Below, piece after piece: positions 7,915 through 16,018 of a stretch of DNA of 64,000 nucleotides; the stretch's first letter is position 1; each line of letters opens with the position of its first letter. A program made the position numbers and the translations under genes. The notes under the pieces were generated by a model that worked only from the letters and a program-made list of their open reading frames with translations, did no database searches and was not told the DNA's origin. Origin of the DNA: Bryobacterales bacterium (GTDB taxonomy: Bacteria; Acidobacteriota; Terriglobia; Bryobacterales; Bryobacteraceae); contig PLOR01000106.1 in NCBI GenBank assembly GCA_003142185.1, positions 62,001-126,000 of the forward strand, written 5' to 3'.

Positions 7915-10352
7915 TTCACCAGTGTGGAAGGTGAGTTCGCCAGGAACGTCACCTTGCGGTTGCGGTTGTCCAGGGTCGGGTCGGTGGCCGCCTCCGCCGA
8001 TACCAGCCGATTCGCCATGTAGTTGTATTTGATGTGCGAGGGCTTGCCCTGGCCCTGAATTTCTTCCGATACCAGCCGCCCGTCTTCATATTGCATTGTG
8101 CGCTCGTAGTTCTTGGTCTTCCCCAGATAGCCGCGGATAGCGGTCAGTTGCATCCCGTTCCATTCGAATTCGAGTACCTGCTCGGCGGGGGAGCCCGCGG
8201 GGCCGGTCAGCTCCTGGGCGCGGCTGATTCGTCCGCTATCGTCGTAGGCGATCCGGAAATAGTAAAGCTTCTCCCATACGAACGGGTTGAAGAACGGGTT
8301 GCCTGCGATGGCCACCGCCAGGTTCTTTCCGGTGATGCGCTGCACCGCGACAGGGTCCACAAACGGGCTGTTGCGCACGAGTACGGTAGAGCGTCTGTAC
8401 GCTTCGTCGGGATCGGCGGGTACGGGCGGCCGGGCTTCTTCGCCATCGGTGGCCCACACCACCTGCGGCACATGGTCTTCGTAGCCGAACGTAATGGTTT
8501 TCTCGCTCGTCGCGTGAGCGGCGTTTTCAAAGGTGGGTCTAACGGACTTCAACCGTTCGCCATCCCATTCGAACGCCACGTGAAACTTGTTGGACCCGTC
8601 GATGTGGTCGATACGCGGCTGGAAGGCGAGGCTGACGGGGGAATAGAACACCCCCTTGGGCAGTTTCTCTCCGGAGAGCCAGTTGGGGTCGCCTCCGGCG
8701 GCGCCGGCGGGTATCGCGACGGAAGCCAGCAGCCGGCTGACTAGTGTCCGTTGCTCGGTGTTGGCATCCAGCGTGTCGGAGGCTTCCAGGTAGTGTGTGA
8801 GACGGTCGTGGGCCAGTTTGGGCGCCCGCTCGATCAGTGCCGACACGCCCGCATAATACAACAGGTCGGCGTCCTCGGCATCCATCCTCAAACCTTGGGC
8901 GGACAGTTGATGGGCCAAGCCGAAATTCCCTTCGGACCAGGCCGCCTGCAGCTTGGTTTTCAAATTTTTCAGCGACGCATTCAGGTTGAACAGAAGTTGA
9001 TTGCGCAGCGCCTCGGCCGGTGCGCGCTCCTCGTCGACGGCATGCAGGTCGTACGTATCGAGCGCCGCCAGGGCTTCGGCAATGCGATCCTCCGCCGCCA
9101 GGATATCGGCCTCGGCGTACCACACCTTCAAGGTCGTGTTGCTGATGCTGCCCCCCGGCTGGGAAGTTCGCAACGCGGTTTCGGCATCCTGCACGCTCTT
9201 CAGGGCTTCCTCGAGCTTCTTCTCGCGCTTATTCTGGTCGGCGAAGTAGAGAGCGCGATCTACGGTGCTCTGCGGGCCGGCGCCGAGCTTGGTCCGTTTT
9301 GCTTGCAGGTCCATGGCGTTCCGCCGCGAATACTCGGTCCACGCCTGCATGGCGCGCTCGCGCAACGCGGAGTCCGATGGCTTGCGCAGACCGGCCAGTA
9401 GGAACTCGCGGTACGCATCGCCATAGTCACCCTCACTCTGGCGTGCCGTGGCGAGCTTCAGGTGCAGTTGGAGGCTGCCCTGCAGGGCCTGCCGGTGATC
9501 GTTCGCCATCTCCGGGAAAGCCTGCTGGTAACGCGCCAGGTCGCGGTCGCCTAAAAGGAACGCATCCCACTGGGCAGCCGCGGCGAAGGCCTTCTCGACC
9601 GCGATCTTGCGATCGAGCCATGCCTTGCGCGTGATTAGAAGCTGCCGCAGTTTGTCCTGCTCCAGCGACTTGGGGTACGCCGATTGCGACAGCGTGGCGA
9701 AGTCGAGCCCCTGGTTCAGAACGTCGATGCCGCCCACGCCGTTTTCGAAGGCTTCATATCGGCTGCGCATCCCCTCTCCGACATACTTTTCGAGCGGAGC
9801 CATCGCCGGATCGGTGCCGTAAGCCTTCACCGCGGCGGACATCAATTCGACTTGGGTGGGAAAACTCTTGCCCTTCCCGCCGATCAACTGCAACGCGCCG
9901 GTGTCCTTGCACAACGCGGCCAGATCCGCCACTCCTGCCGGGAGGAACGCCACGAAGCTGTCGAAAGGAACCTCGGTTCCAGCCTTGTCGGAGGAGGACT
10001 GTTTGTATACGATCCTGGCTTCCTTCCAGGCGCCCGCCGGGTCGTCCGGTGCGTTCTTAGGCAGGCCTTCGGGAAGCAGGTAGTTGGCGTTGCCGGAATC
10101 GTACTCCAGCAGGACGCCGGCGTCGCCGTCTTTGAGCAGTGTGCCTGCCAGGCGAGCCGAAGACCGTTTGGAACCTGCGGTGCCGGTGGGCTGGCTGCCC
10201 AGGCTAAGAGCTTTGTCTTTGCCATTGACCGCGATCGATACCGCGTCGGTGAACTGGAGACCATGTTCGGACCGGACGACCAGGATGCCGGCGCGTGCGG
10301 ATACGCACAAAACCAGGCACGCCATCACACGGTGTAAAGGGAGCCTCTGAAT
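7911..10352 (-). CDS. Large secreted TPR protein heading the caspase operon
   Basis: About 813 residues, unknown family. After the leader (LPLHRVMACLVLCVSARA) come a beta-rich N-terminal domain (to about 120), helical TPR-like repeats (about 220-540) and a C-terminal beta region with short repeats typical of YD/RHS-like strands (FEWNGMQLTAIRGYLG, MQYEDGRLVSEE). The start is uncertain. GGAGG at 10361-10365 (minus strand) lies eight bases before an in-frame ATT at 10352 that gives a normal signal peptide; an ATG at 10325 gives a leader with almost no charged N-region; a TTG at 10397 lacks a convincing ribosome site. The stop overlaps the caspase ATG by ATGA. Probably an exported partner of the caspase. 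Confidence 0.72.
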   Translation of the reverse strand: MQRLPLHRVMACLVLCVSARAGILVVRSEHGLQFTDAVSIAVNGKDKALSLGSQPTGTAGSKRSSARLAGTLLKDGDAGVLLEYDSGNANYLLPEGLPKNAPDDPAGAWKEARIVYKQSSSDKAGTEVPFDSFVAFLPAGVADLAALCKDTGALQLIGGKGKSFPTQVELMSAAVKAYGTDPAMAPLEKYVGEGMRSRYEAFENGVGGIDVLNQGLDFATLSQSAYPKSLEQDKLRQLLITRKAWLDRKIAVEKAFAAAAQWDAFLLGDRDLARYQQAFPEMANDHRQALQGSLQLHLKLATARQSEGDYGDAYREFLLAGLRKPSDSALRERAMQAWTEYSRRNAMDLQAKRTKLGAGPQSTVDRALYFADQNKREKKLEEALKSVQDAETALRTSQPGGSISNTTLKVWYAEADILAAEDRIAEALAALDTYDLHAVDEERAPAEALRNQLLFNLNASLKNLKTKLQAAWSEGNFGLAHQLSAQGLRMDAEDADLLYYAGVSALIERAPKLAHDRLTHYLEASDTLDANTEQRTLVSRLLASVAIPAGAAGGDPNWLSGEKLPKGVFYSPVSLAFQPRIDHIDGSNKFHVAFEWDGERLKSVRPTFENAAHATSEKTITFGYEDHVPQVVWATDGEEARPPVPADPDEAYRRSTVLVRNSPFVDPVAVQRITGKNLAVAIAGNPFFNPFVWEKLYYFRIAYDDSGRISRAQELTGPAGSPAEQVLEFEWNGMQLTAIRGYLGKTKNYERTMQYEDGRLVSEEIQGQGKPSHIKYNYMANRLVSAEAATDPTLDNRNRKVTFLANSPSTLVK

Positions 10353-10360
10353 CGTAATCC

Positions 10361-10365
10361 CCTCC
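10361..10365 (-). promoter_or_regulatory. Shine-Dalgarno before a possible ATT start
   Basis: GGAGG on the minus strand with an eight-base spacer to an in-frame ATT (10352-10350). The next in-frame ATG is 27 bases farther on with no site before it. Confidence 0.4.
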
Positions 10366-10536
10366 AAACGTTTTAGTAGTAGAACGCCGGGTCGCAAGCA
10401 CCTGCGAACCGTAATGATGGATTGAGTTTACACACAACGGGCTCGGTTTGGCAAGCTGGTTGGCCGGTTGCGCACGGGGGAGTAGGACCAGTACGAAACC
10501 ATGGTCCTGGGTTATCCCTGCTTGGCTTCGCAATCT

Positions 10537-10566
10537 GGCGGCGCCGCCGGTCCGTGCGGCGCCGCC
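10537..10566. terminator. Strong GC hairpin between two leftward genes
   Basis: Perfect 11-base arms (ggcggcgccgc at 10537-10547 and its complement at 10556-10566) with an eight-base loop, eight bases past the stop of the beta-lactamase-like gene. There is no U-tract, so it is either a transcript-stabilising hairpin or a Rho-assisted stop. Confidence 0.5.
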
Positions 10567-10574
10567 CGCTGCAC

Positions 10575-12200
10575 TTACTTCCTCGGCGCCTTCGTTTCCC
10601 GCCCGCCCTGATGAATCACCAGGTGCGTCACGGTTCCGCTCGGGTCCACAAAGAACTCCACCTGCGCGTCGATTACCTTCAGGAAGAACCTGGTCTCCGA
10701 CTCGGCGAATAATTCGAACTTCGGCTGACCCGTGATCTGGGTCATCAACCGGCCGCCCTCCACCGTCATCGTCACGTCAACGCCCGGCCCCAGATCGTAC
10801 GTCCCCGCATACCTTGCCAGGAGTTGCGGCGAAACTTGAATCTCTTTCCGCGGAGGAGGACCCTCCGCCTTATCGCTGGTCCGTGGTGCCTTCTGATCGC
10901 GTCCACCCTGATGCAACACCAGGTGCGTCACCGCGCCGCTCGAGTCCTTTACGAACTCAATCTGTGCATCCACCACTTTCAGGAAGAACATCGTCTCCGA
11001 TTCCGGAAAAATCGGAAACGCCGATTGGCTCGCCAGCTTCTCCGAAAGCTGATTGCCTTCGAGCGTGATCAGCATGTTAGCGCCCGCCATCAATTCATAC
11101 GTCCCCACGTATCGAGCCAGCACCTTCGGATCCAGCGTGATTTCCTTCCGCTCCGCCGGCAGCTTCACCGCCTCGCCATGCGCCAACGCCGCCAGCTTCG
11201 CGGCAATATCCCCCGGCGCCGAGCCGCTCACGTTCCCCAGCACTATCACCGTCAGCATGTCCTCCGGGTAGTACGTCAGTTGCGTGTTGAAGCCTTCGAT
11301 GCCGCCACCGTGCTGGATCACCTTGCGCCCGTCCTTCGTCTCCACAAACAGGCCGCACGCATAATTGCTTTGGAACGGCTTGGTCATCTGTAACAATGAC
11401 GCCGCTGTAAGCAGCTTGCCGCCGAATAACCCCTGCTCCCACTTCAGCAGGTCTTCGGTGGTGGAATCGAGCGCTCCCGCGGAAAACGGAATGGTCATGT
11501 TCACGAACCCCGCATTCACCGGCTCACCCTTACTGAGCTCGTAACCCGATGCGCGCCTCGGGATGATGGCGGAGTTCGAGTCGTAGCCCGAGTCCTTCAT
11601 ACCCAGCGGCGCGAAAATATTCTCGCGCACGAACTTTTCATAGCTGCCGCCCGTGATCTTCTCGATCAGGTACCCCAGCAGCACATATCCCGAATTGCTA
11701 TAGCTCCATTTCTCGCCCGGCGCGAAATCCAACGGTTTGTCGCGGAAGCGCGCCACTTCTTCCGCGGGCGTGGCCGCGAACGGCTCCCATTTAGGGTACT
11801 CGGGAAAACTGGTGAAACTCGGGATCCCCGACGTATGGGTCAGCAAGTGATAAATGGTGATCTTGTCCCACGCCGCCGGAGCATCGGTCATATACTTCTT
11901 GACCGGGTCTTCCACATTCAACTTCCCGCGGTCCTGGAGTAGCAGAATCGAAGCCGCCGTGAACTGCTTGGTGATCGACCCCAGCCGGAACTTCGTCGCC
12001 GGTGAATTCGGCACGTCCCATTCCAGGTTGGCAAACCCGTATCCTTTACTCAGCAGCACCTGAGTGCCCTTCGCCACCAGCACCGACCCCATGAACTGCC
12101 GGTTCGCCGCGTAGGACTGAATCACCTCTTCCATGCGCGCGATGTCCTGAGCCCAGCCGCCGCCCGCCACCAGGAGTACAATCGCAAATCGAAGTATCAT
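10575..12200 (-). CDS. Secreted serine hydrolase (beta-lactamase/class C type) with two C-terminal repeats
   Basis: A 541-residue protein with signal peptide MILRFAIVLLVAGGGWAQ. The class C beta-lactamase/DD-peptidase fold is complete: S75-x-x-K78 (SITK), Y167-S-N (WSYSNSGY) and H297-G-G (IQHGGGIEGF). Two tandem domains of about 90 residues follow; each begins LARYxGTY and ends THLVxHQGGR, and the pair is close in sequence, so one copy arose by duplication. Such DUF3471-like tails are common in esterase/peptidase members of the family. Substrate cannot be told: D-amino peptides and esters are both possible. I chose ATG 12200 because earlier in-frame methionines give no leader. The hairpin at 10537-10566 follows its stop. 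Confidence 0.88.
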   Translation of the reverse strand: MILRFAIVLLVAGGGWAQDIARMEEVIQSYAANRQFMGSVLVAKGTQVLLSKGYGFANLEWDVPNSPATKFRLGSITKQFTAASILLLQDRGKLNVEDPVKKYMTDAPAAWDKITIYHLLTHTSGIPSFTSFPEYPKWEPFAATPAEEVARFRDKPLDFAPGEKWSYSNSGYVLLGYLIEKITGGSYEKFVRENIFAPLGMKDSGYDSNSAIIPRRASGYELSKGEPVNAGFVNMTIPFSAGALDSTTEDLLKWEQGLFGGKLLTAASLLQMTKPFQSNYACGLFVETKDGRKVIQHGGGIEGFNTQLTYYPEDMLTVIVLGNVSGSAPGDIAAKLAALAHGEAVKLPAERKEITLDPKVLARYVGTYELMAGANMLITLEGNQLSEKLASQSAFPIFPESETMFFLKVVDAQIEFVKDSSGAVTHLVLHQGGRDQKAPRTSDKAEGPPPRKEIQVSPQLLARYAGTYDLGPGVDVTMTVEGGRLMTQITGQPKFELFAESETRFFLKVIDAQVEFFVDPSGTVTHLVIHQGGRETKAPRK

Positions 12201-12308
12201 GCTTTGTAGGGTATCCCCATGGCCTGCCCGCGTCCAGCCCTCGGAAACGGGCGCGCGGCTGGCGGAGGACGCTAGCGGCAAGGCAGGCATCTCGCCGCGT
12301 TCGAACAT

Positions 12309-12515
12309 CTAAGGACGATTGTGTCGCAGATTGTCCATTGCCCAGCAGTATTCGATGACCAGGAACGGTATCCATTCGGCGATGTGCTTTTCGACGAGGA
12401 TCCAGATTCCGAAAATCAGGGCGAGCGTTTCGATCACCCAGAAGATCGCATCGAAGGCCTCTTCGTGGCGGGATTTTGCCTCGTTATTGGTGATGTATCG
12501 CAGAAATTTCCACAT
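12309..12515 (-). CDS. Small single-segment membrane protein
   Basis: A 68-residue protein with a charged N-terminus (MWKFLRYITNNEAKSRHEE) and a hydrophobic stretch at about 22-50 (FWVIETLALIFGIWILVE, then IPFLVI) that could form one or two membrane helices. A TTG at 12548 would add 11 residues. No ribosome site is clear before either. It lies 108 bases upstream of, and on the same strand as, the hydrolase. Function unknown. Confidence 0.5.
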   Translation of the reverse strand: MWKFLRYITNNEAKSRHEEAFDAIFWVIETLALIFGIWILVEKHIAEWIPFLVIEYCWAMDNLRHNRP

Positions 12516-13149
12516 GAGGTTGGTCTCGCCGGAGGAACGCCACTTCAAACAGTTTTAGCAGAAATGGTAACTGCACGAGGAAGTGAGTATGGGAACACGA
12601 ACGCTGGATTGGAAACTACGCCAGCGGAATTCAACTGCCGGAAGGGGTTGGTCTGTTGCCCGGAGGTTTCCTGCGGGTTTGTTCATCTGAATTGGCCTAC
12701 TTTGAACGCAATCGCCAGCATCTGGAATACAGATCGACTTTTCACTTGTTTCTCCTCTGTTTGTCCTCTGCATCGACGTATGGTGCGCGGCTGCGAAGAT
12801 GTGCTATCTAGCCCAAAGGCGTGAGAAAATGCACCCCGCGAAATGCCGCCGATGCCGTAGTGCCACAAACAGACGCGAGTATCCTCTTGGCGATGGGGGC
12901 TGTGAAGTTAATGGCGGGTGAACCCGGCCAGGAGTCCAATCAGGGCGCCGACAAGGAGCGCAAAGCCAATCGTTAAGGTCTTCATCGAACGGCGCGCGGC
13001 TGGCTCTTGAGTCTTCCGGGGTTCAGGCTTTACCGCCACCTCACGAAACCGAAGAATTGAAGCGGAACCGGTTCCGGCAGCCACGTCCAGTAGCGGCGTC
13101 GGAACTCGACCGGAGTACAATAGGATGGAGTTTCGGTTCTGAAACCCCA
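12516..13149. other. Gene-poor stretch
   Basis: No convincing gene. The minus strand holds a 25-codon hydrophobic frame at 12908-12985 (MKTLTIGFALLVGALIGLLA) without a clear ribosome site. The stretch probably carries the promoters of the leftward membrane protein and the rightward histidine kinase. Confidence 0.4.
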
Positions 13150-15129
13150 ATGAGCGGGGAACAACCCAGCAGCGCACACCAACCTGAGACTGGACGGAGC
13201 CTACTCGAGAGCGAGCGTCGTTTGGCAACACTGCTCTCGAATCTCCCCGGCCTAGCCTACCGTTGCAAGAATGATAAAGACTGGACGATGGAACTTGTCA
13301 GCGATGGCTGCGAAGCCCTGACCGGCTACAAAGCCACTGAACTGGTGGGGGTCGGCGCTCGGACCTACAATTCGCTGATTCATCCTGATGATCGGAATCG
13401 GATTTGGCACGAAGTGCAAGTGGCGCTGACCCAGCGGCTTCCATTTCGGCTGACTTATCGCATCCTCGCAGCAGATGGCCGTGAGAAGTGGGTTTGGGAA
13501 CAGGGCGTGGGAGTTTTTTCGGGGGTCGAACTAGAGGCGTTGGAAGGATTCATCACAGACATCACTGAACTCAAGGAAGCTGAGAGACAATATCGAGACA
13601 TATTTGAGGGTGCGCTCGAAGGGATGTATCGAACAACCCCTCAGGGGAGAAGTCTGGCTGCGAACCCCGCTCTGGCGAAGATGCTAGGCTACGATTCGGC
13701 GGAGGAGTTCATATCAGCCATTACCGACACGGCCCATCAACTCTGGATGGAGCCGGATGAGCGTGCTCGCTGTATGCAGCTACTCGAAGATCACGAGGTC
13801 GTCCGCGGCTTCGATTGTCAATTCAGGCGCAAAGATGGGACCACAGTCTGGGTGTCCATCAATCTGCGGAAGGTCTCCCCAGATGAACAGACGGTCTACT
13901 ATGAGGGCTTCATTGAAGACATCACCGAGCGCAAACGGGTGGAAGGAGAGAAGGCCAAGCTGGAGGATCAGTTGCGCCAGGCTCAAAAGCTGGAAAGCAT
14001 CGGTAGACTGGCGGGTGGCGTGGCACATGACTTTAACAACCTTCTCACGGTTATCAATGGTTACAGCGAATTCTTGCTCAAACGATTGAAAGCCACTGAT
14101 CCGTTGAGGTCCTATGCAAACCAGATCAGAGAAGCCGGGGAACGTGCGGCGAGTCTGACCAAGCAACTTCTTGCATTTAGTCGCAGGCAGGCGATTGAAC
14201 CGAGGGTGCTGGACCTGAATATGACCATCCGGGAGTCTGCACCCATGCTGCGACGTTTGATCGGCGAGGACGTTGTCCTGAAAACACAACTCGAGGAGTG
14301 TCTAGGGCAAGTGCTGGCAGATCCCGATCAAATTCATCAGGTTCTTATGAACCTCGTCGTCAACGCCCGTGACGCAATGCCAGACGGCGGAAGACTCGAC
14401 ATCGCGACAACGAACATGGAACTTGACGAAGAAAACGCCGCCATTCACCCTGCCGCAACTCCGGGACACTACGTTCTGATGACTGTGACGGATACCGGAA
14501 ATGGTATGGACGCAACGACTCGTCAGTGGATCTTTGAGCCGTTTTTCACGACAAAGGAAATTGGCAAGGGAACCGGCCTCGGGCTTTCCACCGTGTACGG
14601 CATCATCCGACAGAACGGCGGGTGGGTTGATGTGTCAAGTGAAGTTGGAGTGGGAACGTCATTTGAGGTATATCTTCCACGAATAGATGCCTGTCCGGTG
14701 CCCGATAAACATGGAAGTAGAGCGGCAACGGGAGGGGGCCGGGAAACGATCTTGGTGGTCGAAGACCAAACTACCGTGCGGCATTTCGCCGGAACCGCAC
14801 TGAGACAGTATGGCTATCACGTCGTCGAAGCATCTGATGGCTACGAGGCGATGTCTCTTGCCGATCAATATGCGGGAGAAATCCAGTTGTTGCTGACCGA
14901 CGTGGTGATGCCGGGAATGAACGGCAAGGAGTTGTCTGAACGCTTGAAGGGATTGCGCCCGAATCTGAAAATACTGTTTACCTCGGGGTACACGGCGGAT
15001 GTGATTGCTGACCGCGGAGTACTTGATCGTGGCGTGGCGTTCCTTCATAAGCCGTTCGGCCCAGAGGAACTGGCAGCGAAGGTTCGAGAAATGCTCGCCG
15101 ATCCTTCAAAGCCGATCGTCGGATCGTGA
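13150..15129 (+). CDS. PAS-PAS hybrid histidine kinase with receiver domain
   Basis: A 659-residue soluble kinase. Two PAS domains (about 25-140 and 143-262; each ends in an ITDITE/IEDITERK signature) precede a short coiled linker. The HisKA box VAHDFNNLL has phospho-accepting H293. The ATPase domain follows with NLVVNARDAMPDGG (N box), VTDTGNGMD (G1) and GTGLGLSTVYGI (G2). A receiver follows from about 535: E-D at 538-539, phospho-acceptor D584 in LLTDVVMPGMNG, and the conserved lysine in FLHKPFG. No membrane segment is seen, so the signal is cytoplasmic. ATG 13150 is preferred over an upstream ATG at 13057 because the extra 31 residues are not PAS-like. It converges with the response regulator 12 bases away. 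Confidence 0.92.
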   Translation: MSGEQPSSAHQPETGRSLLESERRLATLLSNLPGLAYRCKNDKDWTMELVSDGCEALTGYKATELVGVGARTYNSLIHPDDRNRIWHEVQVALTQRLPFRLTYRILAADGREKWVWEQGVGVFSGVELEALEGFITDITELKEAERQYRDIFEGALEGMYRTTPQGRSLAANPALAKMLGYDSAEEFISAITDTAHQLWMEPDERARCMQLLEDHEVVRGFDCQFRRKDGTTVWVSINLRKVSPDEQTVYYEGFIEDITERKRVEGEKAKLEDQLRQAQKLESIGRLAGGVAHDFNNLLTVINGYSEFLLKRLKATDPLRSYANQIREAGERAASLTKQLLAFSRRQAIEPRVLDLNMTIRESAPMLRRLIGEDVVLKTQLEECLGQVLADPDQIHQVLMNLVVNARDAMPDGGRLDIATTNMELDEENAAIHPAATPGHYVLMTVTDTGNGMDATTRQWIFEPFFTTKEIGKGTGLGLSTVYGIIRQNGGWVDVSSEVGVGTSFEVYLPRIDACPVPDKHGSRAATGGGRETILVVEDQTTVRHFAGTALRQYGYHVVEASDGYEAMSLADQYAGEIQLLLTDVVMPGMNGKELSERLKGLRPNLKILFTSGYTADVIADRGVLDRGVAFLHKPFGPEELAAKVREMLADPSKPIVGS

Positions 15130-15141
15130 GCGGCTTCAAGG

Positions 15142-15528
15142 TCAATCGGACGCACCGACTGGATCTTTGGTGCCCAGCACGTCGCTCACCGCCGAAAGCA
15201 GCGAATCAGGAGAGAATGGTTTAGCGAGTGTTGCAACCGCACCTTGCAGTCTCGCAACCGGAAGCATTGTTCCAGTCATAAATCCAGATATAACGATGAT
15301 CTTGAGCTTCGGCAACTCGGCACGAACAGCGTGCAGGAACTCAAAACCGTCCTGGTCGGGCATACACAAGTCGAGCACGATCAGATCAAAAACTGTTTCT
15401 TTAATTGCTTCTAACGCTTCCTTGCCGTTACTCGCTTCGCTGACGAAGTAGCCGGTTTCCTCGAGGGTCGTCCTGCATAGCGCCCGGATCTGTGGGTCAT
15501 CATCAACGAGTAGGATGGTTTGGTGCAT
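15142..15528 (-). CDS. Single-domain response regulator
   Basis: A 128-residue CheY-like receiver with no output domain. Visible residues: acidic pocket LLVDDDP (D9-D11), phospho-acceptor D53 in LIVLDLCMPDQDG, a conserved S81 before the switch helix, and K103 in TLAKPF. It most likely shuttles phosphate or acts on a protein partner; the convergent hybrid kinase is the obvious candidate. The start at 15528 (ATG CAT CAA) was chosen since the longer frame upstream does not resemble a receiver. Confidence 0.9.
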   Translation of the reverse strand: MHQTILLVDDDPQIRALCRTTLEETGYFVSEASNGKEALEAIKETVFDLIVLDLCMPDQDGFEFLHAVRAELPKLKIIVISGFMTGTMLPVARLQGAVATLAKPFSPDSLLSAVSDVLGTKDPVGASD

Positions 15529-15904
15529 ACCGATAGTGTGAACCTTCACCGGTTTAAGCGTATCATAGCCGTCATCACCAGCATTTGCGCCGGAAATCGG
15601 CAAAGGGAACACGCCGAGAGCCAAGAAACCTGGGTGGTGATATGCAGCAACGGCAGCGGAATGGCCGAATCGGTTGCCGCCAGCCAGCGCGGGGGTCCGT
15701 GATATACGGATTCGGGATATGTCCAATTGGTATCGGCGAAAACGCAAATCGTATGGACGCTTCGAAGGCAATCTGGGGATAAAAATCCATGGTGCGCCCG
15801 GAAAGGCTGGCAACACAGACACACGGAGATCAGGACCGGGCGCTGTCTATATCGGAAATGCGCTACAACCTTTGACCGATTCTATAATCCGAACGAATGA
15901 AGCC

Positions 15905-15930
15905 ACGCCGTGAGCGTACGCTCGCGGCGT
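15905..15930. repeat. Long GC-rich palindrome
   Basis: Twelve-base arms (acgccgtgagcg and cgctcgcggcgt) with one mismatch around a TA centre. It stands alone in the 490-base space between the divergently placed regulator (starts 15528, leftward) and the stop of the 1185-residue kinase (16019). It could be a REP-type element or a terminator for the leftward kinase. The rest of 15529-16018 holds no gene I can support. Confidence 0.5.
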
Positions 15931-16018
15931 AGGGCGGCCGGCCTGCCCGAAGAGTTGCAAACCAATATCGAACCATAACGCCCTCTCTTATAATAAGCCA
16001 GTCAAAGGATCAACGATT

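Noticed and set aside
6808-8022. 404-codon rightward frame antisense to the caspase gene
   Set aside because: Mirror of a strong coding frame in GC-rich DNA; histidine/arginine-rich translation without motifs.
12908-12985. 25-codon hydrophobic leftward frame (MKTLTIGFALL)
   Set aside because: Could be a small membrane peptide but has no clear ribosome site and no context.
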